In this document: positions 58,643 to 64,000 of the stretch, piece after piece
Numbering within the stretch: the first letter of the stretch is position 1
Layout: the number at the start of each line of letters is the position of its first letter
Origin: Solanum dulcamara
Lineage: Eukaryota > Streptophyta > Magnoliopsida > Solanales > Solanaceae
Reading direction: 5' to 3'
DNA: 64,000 bases
NCBI RefSeq assembly: GCF_947179165.1
Contig: NC_077248.1
Coordinates: forward strand, 55,661,732-55,725,731
Made by a program: the position numbers and the translations under genes
Notes under the pieces: generated by a model
The model's input: only the letters and a program-made list of their open reading frames with translations
Databases searched by the model: none
Told to the model about the DNA's origin: nothing

Positions 58643-61025
58643 GATTCTGTAATCAGAAAGAGAAAACATTAGAAAAAAAACCTTAAAGTTCAACTCTATA
58701 GCACAATGAGATCATGAAAGAAAAGAAGCATTTCCCAAGATGCCTTATAGCCTCCTATCCATAGATGTGGCGCACTTCAAACCGATGAACAAGACTCTAC
58801 TCGACGAGATATGTTATACTCCCTAGCACACTTTAAATATTATGCTCAAATATTAAGTTTTTCATCACCCGAATTAAGGTCTAGCCTTGACACAATAATT
58901 AAAATCCCGAATGACCCCAACTGAGCCTCTTAGAATATCATTCATGAGAATACATAAGGTAAATAAAACAAATAATACTAAATCAATATATGGAAGCATA
59001 GTCTCAATTAAAGGAACATGAGTCTCAACAAGAGAAAAGCGACAAAATAGACTCCATGAATATTTAACATGCCTCTACTAACTCGATGGAGGAATAAAAA
59101 AAGATCCTAGCTTACCCTTGACAACATAAGAGTAATGACATAGTCAAATGACAATATAAAAGTAAAATGTCATGTCCTCAAAATATGATGACTCACCACT
59201 AAAGTACAACTATAAAAAATTCTAGCCACAAATATGAGGATGAGATTGATCATTGGAACCTACATTATGATACAATATAGGAAAAACGTATGTGTTAGTA
59301 CTAAGAATGCACTAAGTATGTGAGAAGTATGCATGAAAAATAAACATAGGACATAATCAATATGAATCATGAGATGCAAGACCAATACCTTAAAACATGA
59401 GTAAAACCATGAAAACCTTAAAGGATCACAACCATTGGTCAATGCATTAAAAATATCATCATCATAGAAAATATACATAAATGGGAGATAACCATAACCG
59501 ACAATAAGACCATGTAAGCTATTACATGGAATTCAATGATCCCTACATCAAGAAGGGGGAGACTACTTGCCAAGGTAGACTCCGTCTAACATGAGCCTAA
59601 AAATGAGCTATATGTGTATTCACAAGCTAAGCCATATTGGCAAAACTATGGTGGCAACATAGTTTAAGGGACTAGAGATTTCTACTAAGGCTTAGGTTGA
59701 GGCCCCACCTCATAATTTATACTTTTCATAAATCATAAGCTTTTAATAATCATACTTCATAAACTTGTTCATAGAAATAACTCATTATCATGTGATTTTT
59801 TTAATGTGGGTGTAGTCCTTCCATCATTATGAATCTTTATCATAAAACATCATTAGGGTCTTAGATCACCCTATCATTATATTTCTTAAAACATCACAAA
59901 ATCATTATTCAAAACTTTTCATAAATCATTCCTAAACTTTGAATATCATTTAATAAAACTTTCATTGCATATAACTTGAAAATTATGATCATAACTCACA
60001 CATCATAATTTAAATTAGTATATATCCTAAATCATTGAAATTTATCTTACAATTATCTAATATGATGTGAATTATGCATAAGAAGGCTAACCGTATTGAA
60101 ATATATCATAATTAAGAAGACTCAATGCAAATCATGAAATTAGGGCTTTTTGATTGAAGAGGTTATAAAGAAATTGGAGAGAAAACATTGGGATTCCATG
60201 GGTGAAAGGTGACCATGGATGAAGTCCATCATACCTTGACCTTTAGAAGCTGTAGACTGAAGTGAATTGAAGTTTGACCTTAAATAAATCCTTTGAAATT
60301 TCTTGAAAAGAAGAAGACTCTTGAGAGGAACCTTGGGAGAATTTGTTTTGAGATTTGGGGGTTAATGAGAGAATGAGAGGGTTAAGGGTACTTAGGTTAG
60401 TTAATAGGTAAGAATATAGTCTCAAAAACTACCAATATAAGGAATGACCAAACTACCCTCTTTAAGAAAATTAATCTCAAAACCTTGACAGGATCTCACC
60501 AAGGCCCATGAAGGCCAATACAGGTCATGTCCCTCATTATTGTAAGGGACTTAACTTTTGAAAAAAGGTCATAAAAGGAGGGTTCCTACCACAAGACACG
60601 CTATGATCCGTTATGGGCACTACAGTATGTAGTGGTCGTCCATGATGGTAGACTTAGATTTAGAGATTTGGGGTTTGCAGGACTTCCTCCATGGAGACCT
60701 TTACAGTTTATGAAGGATAGTACGACCGGTGGAGGCTGGACATAGTGAGGAACCTAACAGGGGCCTGTAGGGGTGTCCACCATGGGATCCCTAATGGTCT
60801 GTGGTCTACACCATGTCTTGTGGTGGCCCCTCGTAGACATCACCTCTAAAACCCAATCGATAAGTGATGGACCATGGTGGCCATTCATGGGTCATGATCT
60901 CCTTACACCCCGTGATCCCCTTCACAGCCCTTTAAGGGTCTTGAAATCATGCCAAAAAGCTAATTATTTTTGAGAAATCATATTTAAACCTCATTTTAGG
61001 ACTTTTCAACTTTCAGAGTCTTACA
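58643..61025 (-). repeat. Leader and 5' LTR of element E
   Basis: The right end ...GAGTCTTACA (61025) gives a minus-strand LTR start TGTAAGACTC. The left end is uncertain. A possible edge is TGACACAATAATT near 58884, but no clear primer-binding site was found next to it. 60580-60960 contains many short repeats of the kind CCATGGTGG / GTCCATCATGG. Frames in here are not supported as genes. Confidence 0.5.
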
Positions 61026-63909
61026 TCTCTACATTCGTGGACCTGTTCCCCTCATTTGTGGAGAAGAAGAAGCTTTCCTTATGCATTTGCAAACATGGTC
61101 CCCATATTCGCGAAGAAGAGGGAGCTTTGACTCTGTGTTCGTGAAGAAGAGGTGGCCTTCACTTTGACTTTGTAGACCTGGTCCCCACATTCACAGAGTT
61201 TTTCTGACTTGTCTTATACAACAACCATTTCTGCTTGACTTCACTTAGTCTTTTTGTGATTTTGGGATCTAGGGAACTCTGAATTGAGAGATTACAAGAG
61301 CTAATTATTTGTGTCGATCGTGGATACGTATTGAAGTGTTTGGAGTAGTGTGAGGAGCTTTATTTTGAGGTAAAATTTTCTCAAAGGAGGCTTCCATAGC
61401 TCTTGATTAAGCTTTAATGGTGAATTTATACATGAATTATTTTATCTTGATTTCAATCTCAATTTGTATTTGTTTTTAGGCATGAGTTCCTGGACCAATT
61501 TAGGACCTTTTCACAAAGTTGAGTTTGGGATTCTCGATACGGATCCTACAATCCTATTTTAGACCATATTTTAGGCCTGTCACGAAATGTATTTTTGTGT
61601 CAAAATGTTCCTATTGATTAAGTGATCAATATTTTGATAGTATGATAGAAAATTGAAGGTGATTCGGGGAGAAAAGCTTCAGATTTGTGGACATTGAAGC
61701 GTGCTTATTCGGCTATGGTCTACTTGTTTTAGATTATACTTTATTTATTCTTTAGCATATTTTGCAAGTGAGTTTGGATTTGGATTGTATGTTGCAAGTT
61801 TAGGATTTCCTTTCCTTATCCTTATATCTTGATTCCTGTATGAGTCATACCCTAGTTTAGTATTGTGAGGGCCTTAGTTTTAGTTGGCAATTCCTAACTT
61901 TTGCCATAGTCTAGGGTTGTTATCCTCTCTTTTATTGATAGTCGATGCTTTATAGGACCTGGTATGTTTAGCACTGTCAGGCAAGTTTTTGTGATTCTTG
62001 CTAGCATAGTTGCTTCCGATGAGTATTCCCTTGGTTTGGTGCCATTAGCTAGTGCAGGGACCGTGAGTTTGTATTTTTATTTTTGAGGCTTGGCCCTACT
62101 TATGCCTATGATTGTGATGAAATCCTTGCCTTATGATTATACCTTGGATCCTTCGATGCATATTATTGATATAAGATGGAGTTATCGGTATCCAGGTTCT
62201 TTGAATGTTATCTTTAGGTAGATGTTACTCCTTCATTTATTGACTATTTATAAGTTCTTTCACTTGCCAGAGCAGAGATATGCCTTATTAATCTATTGTA
62301 GTTAAGTTGGCTGGAGTATTTTAGGCCTGAGGTCTTTATCGACTATTAACTAGATTCCAGATTAGTTTCTATACTCTAGGAGTAGGGTACTTGCTAGGTA
62401 TGTTGTGTTTCTATTTGCTTGAGTTATTTGGATGTTGGTGATTGCATATATTGCATTGGTTGCGTATGTACACTTGTTTTTTGGTACGATCCTAGGCATG
62501 CATTGGTTTGATCATTATTTTGAGGAAATAGGATTATTGCCCTTTTACTACTATACTTATATTTTATGGGAGTCGTACCACTTGGATATTTTTGATAAAC
62601 TATGGATATTTATGAGGCATTGATGACATACTCCTTCTCTACTTGGAAATATTAGAGGCATCTAGGATGTACTCTTCCTTTTACTTGACCGATGGAAGAG
62701 AAAGTTGACCTTTCCATGCTATTGGCTTATATTAATGATCTCTAGTCACACTGACAGAGCGGGAAGTCCTTGATAAGGACCATAAAGGTACTTATGGACA
62801 CTCTTGAGTCCTCGATAGATTTCCTTATCCATGTGACCTATTGAAATAGGAATAGGGAGGTGCAACATGGGTTCTACCTCGCGGGTCGAGACTTAGGGAT
62901 AGGTATATATATCTTGGTACTATGGAACTACTGATTTTATTGCATTATTATCATTCATTTGCATAGCCTGCCACAATCATAATTGGTTATGGTGTGTACC
63001 TTTTGGTCTTATGGGGGCCCGTACGGGTTTAGTTTGTGATTTTGTACCTTCATGGCACATAGGGCTTTAGTAAGGTCTTGGTTGACTACTTGTTTACTTG
63101 TGGCAGTTCAAAGGGTGGTTCTTTTGTTTGAAGGTAGGTACTTCCCTTGTTCCTTGCTATTTGAATCCTTTATGCAGGGTTTGTTTAAGGATAGTCTTCT
63201 TAGATTTTACATGTTGTTTATGGTTACTTCTATTAGTATGTCTTTTGCCAATTGTCATGTATAGGTTGATGTGCTAGCATATCCCTATTTGTATCTTGCT
63301 TCTTTTACCATCTTTATTTACTCTCTTTTGGAGCTTCCAACTTATTTCTTATTATAAGTTCCATTTATTTCGTTATCACTTGTTCTATATGCTCTTTTTT
63401 ACATGCCTATTATGCTTGTGTTATCTTTGGAGCTCAGTTGTCCAATACCTAATAAGTTCTACTGGTTTGTATTCACATTACATATCTGCACCTTGAAGAT
63501 TATAGTATGAGTTCTCATTGTTGATTTAAATCTCCTGTGGAATATCTATTGGGATTTAGAGATTGAAGTGAGCTCATGACGTTCAGAGTTGTCTATCTCC
63601 CTCTATATTTGATAGGACTAGTCATTATTTTGTTTTTATAGATATTATATACTTATATCCTATTATGTAAAAGCTTATACTTTTATTTTGACTAGAAGCA
63701 CAACTATCGACTGATAGTAGTCTTGCGGGTTTATTTCTATGTTGATTTGATTCTTTCTCTTTCCTATATTTGTTATTGTCATTGTTATCTTCTGCATTCT
63801 TCACTTTCTTGTGATATCCTGTTGTCTCTACCTATGGGATATGGGTTAGTCTTACCTATTGGTGGTATATAGTAAGTTCTATTATGACCTGAGAAATTGG
63901 GTCGTGACA
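61026..63909 (+). repeat. 5' LTR of plus-strand element F
   Basis: Ends GGTCGTGACA at 63909 and is followed by a primer-binding-site-like sequence. The text from 61026 (TCGTGGACC, TTCGCGAAGAAGAGG repeats) is LTR-like, but the LTR start was not found, so the left border is the point where LTR E ends. Short frames at 62432-62623, 63052-63264 and 63296-63496 are AT-rich and lack any recognised domain. Confidence 0.55.
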
Positions 63910-64000
63910 GATGAATATCAAAGCTTTAGGTTCACCTATATCGTTGGTACAAGAGCTAATGCCTAGTAGAGTTCTGCAGATCTATGTGAAGATGTCTGTA
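63910..64000 (+). other. Primer-binding site and leader of element F
   Basis: ATGAATATCAAAGCTTTAGG at 63911-63930 corresponds to TGGTATCAGAGCTTTAGG, the initiator-Met site followed by the usual leader, with several changes. The element's genes would lie beyond the window. Confidence 0.6.

Noticed and set aside
62432..63496. Hydrophobic small ORFs as membrane proteins
   Set aside because: Short chance frames in AT-rich LTR F, with no conserved motif.

Overview
This is plant nuclear DNA made almost entirely of nested transposable elements. No intact host gene, tRNA or rRNA gene is visible. The long terminal repeats (LTRs) begin TGTAAYGACC and end GTGACA. They are followed by primer-binding sites for initiator-Met tRNA, and the gag, integrase and tail sequences look like Ty3/gypsy chromovirus-type elements. 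Together with a plant LINE whose ORF1 carries a DUF4283 domain and a CCHC knuckle, this suggests an asterid, most likely Solanaceae. That assignment is inference from family resemblance; no search was run.

Layout. 1-16592: a decayed minus-strand Ty3/gypsy element (A). Its 3' LTR is split by an almost complete minus-strand LINE (988-9846), and the target-site duplication and the unoccupied site in the sister LTR are both readable. 16593-17890: AT-rich, featureless. 17891-22826: a 2.47-kb direct tandem duplication of AT-rich sequence that carries the edge of an LTR. 22662-42530: an LTR-integrase-LTR-integrase-LTR-pol array from a second gypsy family (B). A second LINE (29845-41075) sits about 10 bp inside the end of its third LTR. 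42531-50583: a third gypsy element (D) with recognisable gag, protease, RT and integrase and a MITE-like insert. 50584-54613: the start of a plus-strand 3' LTR, a 324-bp GA-only tract and an inverted duplication of an eIF4A pseudogene. 54614-61025: a broken gypsy element (E) with RT, a CCHC knuckle, gag and a 5' LTR. 61026-64000: a plus-strand 5' LTR (F) whose internal region runs out of the window.

The LINEs are the best-preserved coding sequence. Each has ORF1 (RNA-binding, nucleocapsid-like) and ORF2 (AP endonuclease, reverse transcriptase, zf-RVT, RNase H), joined by the same 4-bp ATGA stop/start overlap. The first copy has an open ORF1 and a single one-base break in ORF2. The second has in-frame stops only, in both ORFs. 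It also carries about 2.95 kb of extra repeat-built sequence between ORF2 and the shared 3' end, which the first copy lacks.

The observations most worth following up are the extra 3' segment of LINE 2, with its splice-acceptor-like sites and in-frame repeats; the back-to-back eIF4A pseudogene, which could fold into a long hairpin RNA; the conserved ATGA coupling and 3'-end hairpin of the LINEs; and a short palindrome shared by the starts of otherwise different LTRs.
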